Below, in pieces: positions 1 to 8,281 of a DNA stretch of 64,000 nt. Source of the stretch: JBFWYO01 sp050186335 (lineage in GTDB: Bacteria > Pseudomonadota > Alphaproteobacteria > Bin65); assembly GCA_050186335.1 (NCBI GenBank), contig JBFWYO010000002.1, positions 62,001 through 126,000 of the forward strand, read 5' to 3'. The notes under the pieces are model-generated. The model had not been told where the DNA came from, made no database searches, and was given only the letters and a program-made list of their open reading frames with translations. A program made the translations under genes and the position numbers. Positions within the stretch are counted from its first letter, which is position 1; every line of letters starts with the position of its first letter.

Positions 1-63
1 CGAGTTGTCGTCGTCGCCCTCAAGGGCAGAGGGTCTCCAGGCGATGCCTCACCGGAAATAGGC

Positions 64-88
64 AACAACGACGCCACTTAACGTCGTT
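64..88 (-). terminator. weak candidate terminator after pyrG
   Basis: A perfect 7-bp inverted repeat (AACGACG at 67-73, CGTCGTT at 82-88, 8-nt loop) starts directly at the pyrG stop codon. On the minus strand it is followed by GTTGCC rather than a run of T, so it is a weak intrinsic terminator at best. The remaining bases 1-63 show no gene I can support. Confidence 0.3.
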
Positions 89-1716
89 CACACCAACCGG
101 CTCTGCTCGATCGCCGCTCTGACGAAGGCGGTGAACAGCGGGTGCGGCTCGAACGGGCGGGATTTCAGTTCCGGGTGGAACTGCACGCCGAGGAACCACG
201 GATGCTCGGCAAGCTCGATGATTTCCGGCAATTGGCCGTCGGGCGACATGCCGGAGAACACCATGCCGGTCCGTTCCAGCCGGTCCTTGTAGTTGATGTT
301 CACTTCGTAGCGGTGGCGGTGGCGTTCGGAGATGCGCGCGACGCCGTACGCTTCGTGCGCGCGGCTGCCGGGCTTGAGATCGCACGGATAGGCGCCGAGG
401 CGCATCGTGCCGCCCATATTGTCGCCGAGGCCGCGCCGTTCGGTCTGGTTGCCGCGCATCCATTCGGTCATCAGGCCGACCACCGGCTCGTCGGTCGGAC
501 CGAATTCGGACGAATTGGCCTTGGCGATGCCGGCCATGTTGCGCGCCGCCTCGATCACCGCCATCTGCATGCCGAAGCAGATGCCGAAATACGGCACATT
601 TCGCTCGCGCGCGAACTTGGCGGCGAGAATCTTGCCTTCGGTGCCGCGCGTGCCGAAGCCGCCGGGCACCAGGATCCCGTTCACGGGTTCGAGGTACGGC
701 GCCGGATCCTCGCGCTCGAAAATCTCCGATTCGATCCACTCGATGTTGACGTGCACATTGTTGGCGATGCCGCCATGAGTGATCGCCTCGGCGAGCGACT
801 TATAGGCGTCCTTCAACTCGGTATATTTGCCGGCGATCGCGATGGTCACGTTGCCGTCCGGCTGCTTGACGCGGCGCACGACGGTTTTCCAGCGCTCAAG
901 ATTGGGTTCCTTGTCGAGCGGCAGGCCGAAATAACGGCACACTTCGGTATCGAAACCCTCGGCGTGCAGCATCAGCGGCACGTCGTAGATGGTTTCCGCG
1001 TCGAGCGCCGGAATAACCGCGCTCTGCGGCACGTTGCAGAACAGCGCGATCTTCTTGCGCGCATCCGGCGGAATCGGCCGGTCGCAGCGGCACAGCACCA
1101 GATCCGGCTGGATCCCGAGGCTGAGCAGTTCCTTGACGGAATGCTGGGTCGGCTTGGTCTTCAATTCGCCGGCCGACGGAATGTACGGCACCAGCGTCAA
1201 ATGCGCGTAGAGCGCGCGCGCGCGGCCGACTTCGTTGCCGAACTGGCGAATCGCTTCGAGGAACGGCAGACCCTCGATGTCGCCCACCGTGCCGCCGACT
1301 TCGCACAGCAGGAAATCCAGCCCTTCGGTGTCGGCGCCGATGAATTCCTTGATCGCGTCGGTGACGTGGGGAATGACCTGCACGGTCGCGCCGAGATAGT
1401 CGCCGCGGCGCTCTTTCGCGATCACGCCCGAATAGATCTGTCCGGCGGTGACGTTGTCGGATTTGCGCGACGGCACGCCGGTGAAGCGTTCGTAGTGGCC
1501 GAGATCGAGATCGGTTTCCGCGCCGTCGTCGGTGACATACACCTCGCCGTGCTGATACGGACTCATGGTGCCCGGATCGACGTTCAAATACGGATCGAGC
1601 TTCCGGAGGCGCACGGTATAGCCGCGCGCCTGCAACAGCGCGCCGAGCGCCGATGCCGAAAGTCCTTTACCGAGTGAGGATGTGACGCCGCCCGTGATGA
1701 AAATGAATCTTGTCAT
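88..1716 (-). CDS. pyrG: CTP synthase (UTP-ammonia ligase, glutamine-hydrolysing)
   Basis: Makes CTP from UTP, ATP and glutamine in the cytosol, the last step of de novo pyrimidine nucleotide synthesis. The protein is 542 aa, the usual length. Residues 1 to about 270 form the amidoligase domain, beginning MTRFIFITGGVTSSLGKG with the P-loop-like nucleotide site. The C-terminal half is a class I glutamine amidotransferase with the nucleophile Cys in FGICFGMQM and the His/Glu pair in VQFHPE. The reading frame extends upstream of the chosen start, but the family-conserved N-terminus begins at the ATG at 1716. It lies downstream of secG on the same strand, as in many alphaproteobacteria. A strong terminator at 1825-1849 separates them, so pyrG probably has its own promoter in 1717-1824. 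I could not identify that promoter. Confidence 0.97.
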   Translation of the reverse strand: MTRFIFITGGVTSSLGKGLSASALGALLQARGYTVRLRKLDPYLNVDPGTMSPYQHGEVYVTDDGAETDLDLGHYERFTGVPSRKSDNVTAGQIYSGVIAKERRGDYLGATVQVIPHVTDAIKEFIGADTEGLDFLLCEVGGTVGDIEGLPFLEAIRQFGNEVGRARALYAHLTLVPYIPSAGELKTKPTQHSVKELLSLGIQPDLVLCRCDRPIPPDARKKIALFCNVPQSAVIPALDAETIYDVPLMLHAEGFDTEVCRYFGLPLDKEPNLERWKTVVRRVKQPDGNVTIAIAGKYTELKDAYKSLAEAITHGGIANNVHVNIEWIESEIFEREDPAPYLEPVNGILVPGGFGTRGTEGKILAAKFARERNVPYFGICFGMQMAVIEAARNMAGIAKANSSEFGPTDEPVVGLMTEWMRGNQTERRGLGDNMGGTMRLGAYPCDLKPGSRAHEAYGVARISERHRHRYEVNINYKDRLERTGMVFSGMSPDGQLPEIIELAEHPWFLGVQFHPELKSRPFEPHPLFTAFVRAAIEQSRLV

Positions 1717-1824
1717 GACGGGAGAGCAACCTACAACATATTGTAGTGAAGGCAACTGGATTCCGTGCCGACACGGCGGGTGGCTTCCATGCGCGCGCGG
1801 CACTCGATAAGCCCGCGCGCAACG

Positions 1825-1849
1825 AAAAAAGGCGGCGCGCGGCCGCCTT
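1825..1849 (-). terminator. rho-independent terminator of secG
   Basis: On the minus strand an 8-bp perfect stem (AAGGCGGC / GCCGCCTT, 5-nt loop GC-rich) runs into six T residues (plus-strand A tract 1825-1830). It lies 26 bp past the secG stop codon and before pyrG, so secG transcripts should mostly end here. Confidence 0.85.
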
Positions 1850-1875
1850 GTTTCCCAGTTAAGAGTCGCTTGCGC

Positions 1876-2271
1876 CTATTTCGTCGGTACGGCCGGCTTG
1901 GCCGGTTCGGTCGGCTGCGTGGGCGCCGGTTGGGTCGGCGCCGGTTGCGTCGGCAGGGTCTGGTTGATCGACGGCATGGTGTTGTTGGCCGGCGCGGTCG
2001 GCGACGGGCGGTCGGTGACCGACGACGGCGCTTTCGTGGTCCGGCTCGAAATGATCGCCAGCGCCAGGCTGGTGCACATGAACAAAGCGGCCAGCACCGC
2101 GGTCACGCGGGTCAGAATGTTGCCGGCCGCGCGCCCGGTCAGGAAGCCGGCCATGCCGCCGCCACCGCCGCCACCCATGCCCAGCGCACCACCCTCGCTC
2201 TTCTGCAGCAGGATGATGGCCACCAGGCCGATCGCCAGCATCAAATGCACCACCAAGAGAACCGCTTCCAT
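1876..2271 (-). CDS. secG: preprotein translocase subunit SecG
   Basis: Small inner-membrane partner of SecYE that helps SecA-driven protein export. The protein is 131 aa. The first transmembrane segment (about residues 2-22, beginning MEAVLLVVHLMLAIGL) is followed by the family loop QKSEGGALGMGGGGGGG, then the second membrane segment (about 52-72). The C-terminal 45 residues are a periplasmic Pro/Thr/Gln tail with tandem PAPTQ units, encoded by a visible DNA tandem repeat around 1915-1945. Such low-complexity tails are common in alphaproteobacterial SecG. The start at 2271 is chosen because the extra upstream residues in frame are not membrane-like. Immediately upstream, on the other strand, begins the 2488-8281 cassette. 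tpiA, the usual neighbour, is displaced to 8278. Confidence 0.95.
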   Translation of the reverse strand: MEAVLLVVHLMLAIGLVAIILLQKSEGGALGMGGGGGGGMAGFLTGRAAGNILTRVTAVLAALFMCTSLALAIISSRTTKAPSSVTDRPSPTAPANNTMPSINQTLPTQPAPTQPAPTQPTEPAKPAVPTK

Positions 2272-2425
2272 CGCCGTACCACTCCGGAATTCGTCCAGGC
2301 CCAGGACACTAACGGGGCATATGGGGGCACCCCGGCCGGGCCGCAAGCTGGCGGGGGTTATAATGGAGCCGACCGCGCTGCGCCAGGGGTTTGCACGGGT
2401 GCCGCGGTGCCGGCGCGCTGGTCGA

Positions 2426-2455
2426 TTGACCGCACCGCCGGCCTGCGCGTATGTT
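2426..2455 (+). promoter_or_regulatory. sigma-70-type promoter of the catabolic cassette
   Basis: TTGACC (2426-2431), an 18-bp spacer and TATGTT (2450-2455) match the -35/-10 consensus at 5/6 and 4/6. They sit 33 bp before the ATG at 2488. The cassette contains its own TetR gene, so the operator is expected here or just downstream (2456-2480, AT-rich with an imperfect inverted repeat). I cannot define it. Confidence 0.55.
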
Positions 2456-2487
2456 TATCTAACTAACGCTTGTTCGAAATAGGAAGC

Positions 2488-4590
2488 ATGCCCGTGGAAA
2501 CGACCTTCGGTCCCGCCGTCGACACCGACCATCGACCCGCTCACGGCGGCGACGCCCGATTTCCGCGCCTGCTCAGCCCGCTGCGGATCGGCACCATGAC
2601 GCTGCCGAACCGCATCATGATGCCGGCGATGCACTTGAACTATCATCGCGATTTCGGCTTTGCCGACGACACGCTGATCGAATTCTATCGCGAGCGCGCG
2701 CGCGGCTTGGCCGGCCTGATCTCGATCGGCGGTTTCGCCGTCGACCCGGCCGGCGCCGGGGTGTTCAACAGCCTGCTGCTCGGTCTGTGGGGCGACGAGT
2801 ATGTCCCCGACCTCGCGCGGCTGACGCGGGCCATGAAGCAACTCAATCCGACCGGCAAGATTGCCTGCCAGCTCTATCATACCGGTCGCGTGTCGCCCTC
2901 GTCGGTCACCGGCCTTCAACCGGTGGCGGCCTCGGACATCCCGTCGCGCTTCAACCGCGAGGCGTTGCACGTGCTGTCGACCGACGAAGTGCGCGCGCTG
3001 GAGCAGAAATACGTCGACGCCGCGGTGCGCGCGGTCGACGCCGGCTTCGATTGCATCGATGTGTTCTGCGGCGTCGGCCATCTGCTGAGCCAGTTTCTGT
3101 CGCCGGCCACGAACCAGCGCACGGACGAATATGGCAGCTCGGTCGCCAACCGCGCCCGGATTGCGGTCAATATCGTTCGCCGCATCCGCGCGCGTCTACC
3201 AGGGACGCCGGTTCTGGCGCGCTTGGCCGGCCACGATCTGATGCCCGGCGGCAACACGCATCACGAAGTGCGCGAAATCGCCCAACTGCTCGAAGCCGCC
3301 GGCGCCGACGCGTTCAACGTCACCGGCGGCTGGCACGAAGCGCGCGTCCCGCAGATCACCGGCGACGTGCCGACCGGCGCCTATGCGTGGCTCGCGCAAT
3401 CGATCCGAACCGTCGTCAAGGTGCCGGTGGCGGCATCGAATCGGATCAACGACCCGGATCTCGCGGAATCCCTGCTGCGCGAAAATCGCGCCGATTTCGT
3501 CTCCATGGGACGGCCGCTGCTCGCCGATCCGTACCTGCCGCGCAAGCTGATACACGGCGAGGCCGACCTGGTGAGCCATTGCATCGCATGCAACGTCTGC
3601 CTCGACACCGCATGGTTCGGCCCGACACGATGCCTGGTCAATCCCGCGGCCGGTCGCGAAGCGACGATGCGAATCGCGCGCGCGGACGTGGTCAAACGCG
3701 TCGTCGTGGTCGGCGGCGGTCCCGGCGGCATGAGCGCCGCGCGCACCGCGGCCCAACGCGGCCATCGCGTCATCCTCTACGAACAGCACGCCAAGCTGGG
3801 CGGTGTGGCACGCATCGGCGATATCGCGCCGGGCAAGCTCCAGTACCGCTGGCTGTACGAGGATCTGACGCGCCAAGTGGCTGCGCAACCCGCAATCGAA
3901 GTGCGACTGAACACGATCGCGACCGCCGAACGGCTTGCCGACGACGGCGCCGACGCGATCGTGGTCGCAACCGGCGGCACGCCGATCGCACCCGAACTGC
4001 CGGGCGGCGCTGCGACCAACATTCCGATTTACCAGGCGCACGACGTGCTCGACGGCCGCGCCGGCCCGATCGGCAACGACGTGGTGATCGTCGGCGGCGG
4101 TTCGACCGCGTGCGAGACCGCGCTGTTCCTCAAGGAGCAAGGCAGCCTCGACGGCGAAACGGTGAAGTTTCTGCTGATCCATCGCGTCATGGACCCGGAG
4201 GAATTGCGCCAGGCCGCGCTGATCGGCCAACCCAGGCGCAAGATCACGGTGGTTCAGCGCTCGGCGCGCCTGGCGAAGGACCTCAACCGCTCGGTCCGCT
4301 GGACCTTGCTCACCGCACTGGAAACGGCCGGCGTTACGCTGCTCGCGAACAGCCAGGTGCGAGCGGTCGGCGCGGCCGAAGTGACGATCGAAATGCAGGG
4401 CGGCAACTTGCGATCCCTGCCGTGCGATACGATCGTGCTATCGACCGGCATCGTCTCGCGCTCCGAACTGGCGCCCCAGCTTCGCGCACGGCTACCCGCC
4501 GTCCCGCTGTTCGTGATCGGCGACGCGGCATCGCCGCGCCAGGCCACCGAGGCGGTCGAGGAAGGCGTGCGAATCGGCATGCAAATCTGA
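2488..4590 (+). CDS. 2,4-dienoyl-CoA reductase / old yellow enzyme family oxidoreductase (FMN, 4Fe-4S, FAD)
   Basis: A 700-aa NAD(P)H:enoate reductase of the FadH/BaiCD/trimethylamine-dehydrogenase type. Residues about 25-360 form the FMN-binding TIM barrel (LPNRIMMPAMHLN near the start; RTDEYGSS and NRARIAV in the middle; SMGRPLLADP near its end). A cluster motif CIACNVC...C follows (about residues 368-385), then a FAD/NAD(P) module with two dinucleotide folds (VVVVGGGPGGMSAA and VVIVGGGSTACETA). The in-frame TTG at 2470 is earlier, but the ATG at 2488 has an AGGA Shine-Dalgarno 6 bp upstream. The usual EIH-x-AHGYLL segment reads DVFCGVGHLLSQF, so substrate contacts differ from typical members. 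It is the first gene of the cassette and probably reduces an alpha,beta-unsaturated acid or acyl-CoA. The substrate is unknown. Confidence 0.85.
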   Translation: MPVETTFGPAVDTDHRPAHGGDARFPRLLSPLRIGTMTLPNRIMMPAMHLNYHRDFGFADDTLIEFYRERARGLAGLISIGGFAVDPAGAGVFNSLLLGLWGDEYVPDLARLTRAMKQLNPTGKIACQLYHTGRVSPSSVTGLQPVAASDIPSRFNREALHVLSTDEVRALEQKYVDAAVRAVDAGFDCIDVFCGVGHLLSQFLSPATNQRTDEYGSSVANRARIAVNIVRRIRARLPGTPVLARLAGHDLMPGGNTHHEVREIAQLLEAAGADAFNVTGGWHEARVPQITGDVPTGAYAWLAQSIRTVVKVPVAASNRINDPDLAESLLRENRADFVSMGRPLLADPYLPRKLIHGEADLVSHCIACNVCLDTAWFGPTRCLVNPAAGREATMRIARADVVKRVVVVGGGPGGMSAARTAAQRGHRVILYEQHAKLGGVARIGDIAPGKLQYRWLYEDLTRQVAAQPAIEVRLNTIATAERLADDGADAIVVATGGTPIAPELPGGAATNIPIYQAHDVLDGRAGPIGNDVVIVGGGSTACETALFLKEQGSLDGETVKFLLIHRVMDPEELRQAALIGQPRRKITVVQRSARLAKDLNRSVRWTLLTALETAGVTLLANSQVRAVGAAEVTIEMQGGNLRSLPCDTIVLSTGIVSRSELAPQLRARLPAVPLFVIGDAASPRQATEAVEEGVRIGMQI

Positions 4591-4592
4591 CC

Positions 4593-5228
4593 ATGGCGGG
4601 TCGCAAACGCAATCGGCCTTCGGCGCAAGCAACCGAAGACGACATCAAGCGCGCGGCGCGGCGGTTGTTCGCGCAGCAAGGCTTCGTTGCGACCACGATC
4701 CGCGAGATCGCGCGCGCCGCCGCAATCGAGGGCGGCTCGATCTACTATCATTTCCGCGGCAAGGACGACGTGCTGGTCGCCATCCTCGACGAGGGCAATC
4801 GAACCCTGCTTGCCGCGGCCCGCGCGGCGCTTGCCCAGGGCGGCGAGCCCGAGACGGATTTGCGCCGGCTGATCGGCGCGCATCTGCGGGTGCTCGCGGC
4901 CGATCCCGACCAGATGATGGTCGTCACGCGCGAACTGCAACGCCTGAAAGGCAAGCGCCGCGAACAGATCATTCAGCAGCGCGAAGCCTATCAACAGGTC
5001 TTCGAAGGCGTGCTCGAGCGCGGCATCGCCCAGGGCGCATTCGGCGCTTGCGACCCGAAGCTTATGACCTTCGCCATTCTCGGCCTGCTCAACAGCGTGG
5101 TGAACTGGTTTAGCGCGGCGGGCCCGAAATCGATCGACGAACTCGCAGACGAATTTACGCGCATGCTGCTCGGCGGCCTGCTCGCGAGTGCGCCGCGCAT
5201 GATCGCCTGCGGTACGGCTGGGAGGTAA
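4593..5228 (+). CDS. TetR/AcrR-family transcriptional regulator
   Basis: A 211-aa one-component repressor. The N-terminal helix-turn-helix is clear at about residues 15-60: RRLFAQQGFVATTIREIA, then GSIYYHFRGKDDVL, the classical TetR recognition helix and YYHF signature. The rest is an all-helical ligand and dimerisation domain typical of the acyl-CoA-responsive FadR/PaaR/KstR2-like group. Its ATG begins 2 bp after the stop of the upstream reductase and its stop overlaps the Shine-Dalgarno of the ligase, so it is co-transcribed inside the operon. It is likely a local repressor acting at 2426-2480, with a pathway acyl-CoA as inducer. That is inference from position and family only. Confidence 0.92.
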   Translation: MAGRKRNRPSAQATEDDIKRAARRLFAQQGFVATTIREIARAAAIEGGSIYYHFRGKDDVLVAILDEGNRTLLAAARAALAQGGEPETDLRRLIGAHLRVLAADPDQMMVVTRELQRLKGKRREQIIQQREAYQQVFEGVLERGIAQGAFGACDPKLMTFAILGLLNSVVNWFSAAGPKSIDELADEFTRMLLGGLLASAPRMIACGTAGR

Positions 5229-5231
5229 AGG

Positions 5232-6797
5232 GTGCTGGCTGGAATTCTCACGATCCGATCGGCTCTGGCCCGCGCCTGTCGTTGGAACGCCGGGCGCGCC
5301 GCATTGATCGAGGGGGATCGCACGATCACCTATGCCGCGTTCGACGACCTGACCCGGCGCATCGCGCAAGCCTATGTCGAGCTCGGCATCGGCAAGAGCG
5401 ACCGGATCGCGTATCTGTGCGAAGCGACCAGCGCGCACGCCCTCGCCTACTACGCCGCGCATCATCTCGGCGCGATCACGGTCAATCTGCATTATCGCGA
5501 AACGACCGCGCACCAGGCGGATCTGCTCGCGCGCCTCGCCCCCAAGGCGATCGTCTACGACCCGGAAAAAGCCGAGGTGGCGGCACAGTTGCGCCGGCAA
5601 TTTCCGAACCTTAACGCCATCTGCACCGGCGCTTCGGCCGACCCGGGCGCGCTGACGCTCGCCGATCTCATGACCCGCGCGCCGTTCGCCGGCGACATCG
5701 CGCTGCACGAAAGCGACCCCGCGGTCATCCAGCTATCCTCCGGCAGTACGGGCGTTCCGAAGGCGCTCGTGCATAGCCACGCGTCCGTTCTCGAAACATG
5801 GAGCGGCGGCATCTACATGTGGTCGGGCATCGCCGCAAAGGACCGCTTCCTCAATGCGTTCGCGCCGTCGTTCGCGGTGTGGATCGTGCACGCGGGCGCC
5901 TTCCTCAATCACGGCGCGGCGGTCGTGTTCCAAAGCCGCTGGGACGCCAAGGCGTTTCTCGCTGCGGTCGAACGGCATCAGATTACCTGCACCGCACTGA
6001 CGCCGACCCAATGGCGGACCGTGCTCGACGCGAACCCCGAAGCGCATGACTTGCGGTCGCTGCGAATGGCCGCCTACCTCGGCGAGAAAATGGCGCCGGA
6101 GCGACTCAAAGAGCTTACGCAGCGTGTGTGCGGCATGTTCTGCAGCTTTTACGGCATGTCCGAATGCCTCGGGATCGGCGGCTGCGTGATCCGCAGCGAC
6201 GAATGCATCGAATTGGGCAAATGGGGTTCGGTCGGCAAGCCCAGCCTGAACAGCGATCTGCGCGTCGTGGCACCGGGTGGCGCGGCGGCGGACGAATTGC
6301 CGCCCGGCGTCGTCGGCGACATCGTCGTGCGCGCCGCTTCGTTCGCGCAGTTCAACTGGGGCGACGACGCGTGGCGCAGCCGCGTGCTGACCGAGGACGG
6401 GTGGTACCGGACCGGCGATCGCGGCTACGTCGATCAAGACGGATACGTCTTCCTGGCCGGCCGCGCCGACAATTTGATCGCCACCGGCGGCATGAAGGTC
6501 GCCGCCGAGGAAATCGAACAGGTGCTGGAAACCCACGCCGCGATCGCCGCGGCGGCGGTGCTCGGCGTGCCGGACCCGCAATGGGGCGAACGGATCGTCG
6601 CTCTGGTGGTCGCGCGCGACCCGGCCTTGACGGCGGCCGACCTCGATGTCTGGTGCCGCACGGAGGACCGGCTGGCCGGATTCAAGCGGCCCAAACAATG
6701 GCATTTCGTTTCGTCGCTGCCGAGCAACAGCGTCGGCAAGCGGGATCGCCGCGCATTGGCCGCGCTGGTACCGCACGACCGCAATTTCGCAAACTGA
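5232..6797 (+). CDS. AMP-forming acyl-CoA / aryl-CoA ligase
   Basis: A 521-aa member of the ANL adenylating superfamily that would activate a carboxylic acid with ATP and transfer it to CoA. Visible motifs are the P-loop IQLSSGSTGVPKALVHSH (near 170-187), the YGMSE motif, GWYRTGDRGYVDQDGY with the hinge Asp, the RADNLIATGGMKV segment, and the C-terminal catalytic Lys in SNSVGKRDRR. The start is GTG at 5232, supported by GGAGG at 5221-5225 overlapping the preceding gene's stop codon. It is third in the cassette and translationally coupled to the TetR gene. The best-supported role is making the CoA thioester for the neighbouring reductase and monooxygenase. Substrate class (benzoate-, phenylacetate-, cinnamate- or fatty-acid-like) cannot be read from sequence by eye. 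Confidence 0.88.
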   Translation: MLAGILTIRSALARACRWNAGRAALIEGDRTITYAAFDDLTRRIAQAYVELGIGKSDRIAYLCEATSAHALAYYAAHHLGAITVNLHYRETTAHQADLLARLAPKAIVYDPEKAEVAAQLRRQFPNLNAICTGASADPGALTLADLMTRAPFAGDIALHESDPAVIQLSSGSTGVPKALVHSHASVLETWSGGIYMWSGIAAKDRFLNAFAPSFAVWIVHAGAFLNHGAAVVFQSRWDAKAFLAAVERHQITCTALTPTQWRTVLDANPEAHDLRSLRMAAYLGEKMAPERLKELTQRVCGMFCSFYGMSECLGIGGCVIRSDECIELGKWGSVGKPSLNSDLRVVAPGGAAADELPPGVVGDIVVRAASFAQFNWGDDAWRSRVLTEDGWYRTGDRGYVDQDGYVFLAGRADNLIATGGMKVAAEEIEQVLETHAAIAAAAVLGVPDPQWGERIVALVVARDPALTAADLDVWCRTEDRLAGFKRPKQWHFVSSLPSNSVGKRDRRALAALVPHDRNFAN

Positions 6798-6817
6798 TGG
6801 CTTAGGGGAAACGCATC

Positions 6818-8281
6818 ATGGCTGCCCGCACGGGAGCGAAATACATCGAATCGTTGAAACGCACGCGGCGCGACGTCTGGCTGCGCGGTCGCCAAATCAC
6901 CGACGTGACGACCCATCCCGCCTTCACGCAGCCGATCCGCCACATCGCGCGCCTGTACGACATGCAGCACGATCCGCGGCATCGCGAGATTCTGACCTAT
7001 CCGAGCCCGTCGACCGGCCAGCCGGTCGGCACCGCGTTCATGATGGCGCGCAGCCCGGCCGATCTGCACAAGCGACGCCAGGCATTCCAACTGTGGGCCG
7101 AAGCGACGTTCGGCCTGATCGGCCGGACGCCGGATTTCGTCAATACCACGCTCATGGCGTGGGCCGAATCGCCCGATGTATTCGGTCGACTCGGACCGCG
7201 GTTCAAGGACAACGTGATCCGTTACTACGAGCACGCGCGCGAAAACGATCTGTTCCTGACCCACGCCCTGATCACGCCGCAGACCGACCGCTCGAAATCC
7301 TCCGCCGAGCAAGTCGACAAGTTTCTGCATCTCGGCGTGGTCGAGGAAACCGAACGCGGCCTCGTGGTGCGCGGCGCGCGAATGCTGGTTACGCAAGGCC
7401 CGATCGTCGACGACGTGCTGGTGTTCAGCCTGCCCGGCCTCAAGGCGGGCGAGGAGCCCTACTCGATGGCGTTCGCCATCCCGGTATCGACGCCGGGCAT
7501 CCGCATGATCTGCCGCGAGCCGTTCGACGAAGGCGGCCGCTCGTCGTTCGACCACCCGTTGGCGACCAACTTCGAGGAGCCGGACGCGCTGATGATTTTC
7601 GACGACGTGCTGGTGCCGTGGGACCGCGTGTTTCTGTACGGCAACCTTCAGCTCGCCAACGCGATGTATCTGGAAACCAGTCTGCGCAACCACACCGCGC
7701 ACCAAACCAGCGTGCGCGGCATCGCCAAACTGGAACTCGTGATCGGCACGGCGATCGCGGTCGCCGAGGCGGTCAAGTCGGACGGCTATCTGCATGTCCA
7801 AAATATGCTCGGCGAAGCCATCGGCATGCTCGAATTGGCCAAGAGTTCGGTGGTGCGCGCGGAAGTGGAATACAGCCGCTCGGCGGCCGGCACGCTGTGC
7901 ACGGGGCTGACGCCGTTGCAGCATCTGCGCGGATTCCTGCCCAAGGCCTACCCACGCGCCATCGAAATCCTGCAGACGATCGCCGCCGGCGGATTGCTCA
8001 TGCTGCCGTCGGCCGCGGACTTCGGCAGCCCGATTGCCGGGCAGGTCGATCGTTTCTATCAGGGCGCCGGGGGGCTCGACGCGAAGGAGCGCGTCAAGCT
8101 GTTCAAGCTGGCGTGGGATCTGGCGGGCGATGCGTTCGGCATGCGCCAATTACAATATGAACGCTATTGGGTCGGCGATCCGTACCGGCTGGTGGCGACC
8201 AATTTCCTGAGCTACGAGCACAAAGCGCACTGCAAGTCCGTGGTCGCCAATGCGCTGGCCTGGGCCGGCGAGCCGGGCTAA
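6818..8281 (+). CDS. 4-hydroxyphenylacetate 3-monooxygenase (HpaB) family flavin monooxygenase, large component
   Basis: A 487-aa protein with the HpaB/class D two-component monooxygenase layout: N-terminal YIESLKRTRRDVWLRGRQI, a central acyl-CoA-dehydrogenase-like beta domain (FDDVLVPWDRVFLYGN) and a helical C-terminal domain. Family members hydroxylate phenolic substrates with FADH2 supplied by a separate reductase; some (TftD/TcpA type) also displace halogens. No HpaC-type reductase gene lies in the window, so reduced flavin must come from elsewhere or from the enoate reductase at 2488. It is the last gene of the cassette, and its TAA overlaps the tpiA stop codon tail-to-tail by 4 bp. Other members of this Pfam family act as pyoverdine chromophore enzymes or 4-hydroxybutyryl-CoA dehydratases, so the exact reaction is open. 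Confidence 0.85.
   Translation: MAARTGAKYIESLKRTRRDVWLRGRQITDVTTHPAFTQPIRHIARLYDMQHDPRHREILTYPSPSTGQPVGTAFMMARSPADLHKRRQAFQLWAEATFGLIGRTPDFVNTTLMAWAESPDVFGRLGPRFKDNVIRYYEHARENDLFLTHALITPQTDRSKSSAEQVDKFLHLGVVEETERGLVVRGARMLVTQGPIVDDVLVFSLPGLKAGEEPYSMAFAIPVSTPGIRMICREPFDEGGRSSFDHPLATNFEEPDALMIFDDVLVPWDRVFLYGNLQLANAMYLETSLRNHTAHQTSVRGIAKLELVIGTAIAVAEAVKSDGYLHVQNMLGEAIGMLELAKSSVVRAEVEYSRSAAGTLCTGLTPLQHLRGFLPKAYPRAIEILQTIAAGGLLMLPSAADFGSPIAGQVDRFYQGAGGLDAKERVKLFKLAWDLAGDAFGMRQLQYERYWVGDPYRLVATNFLSYEHKAHCKSVVANALAWAGEPG

Noticed and set aside
142..1677. 511-aa open frame antisense to pyrG, and similar long antisense frames at 4254-5708, 6434-8149, 8167-9465, 42918-44465 and 61373-62944
   Set aside because: All lie opposite well-identified genes, are rich in Arg, His and Ala and show no domain. 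They are typical GC-rich shadow frames.
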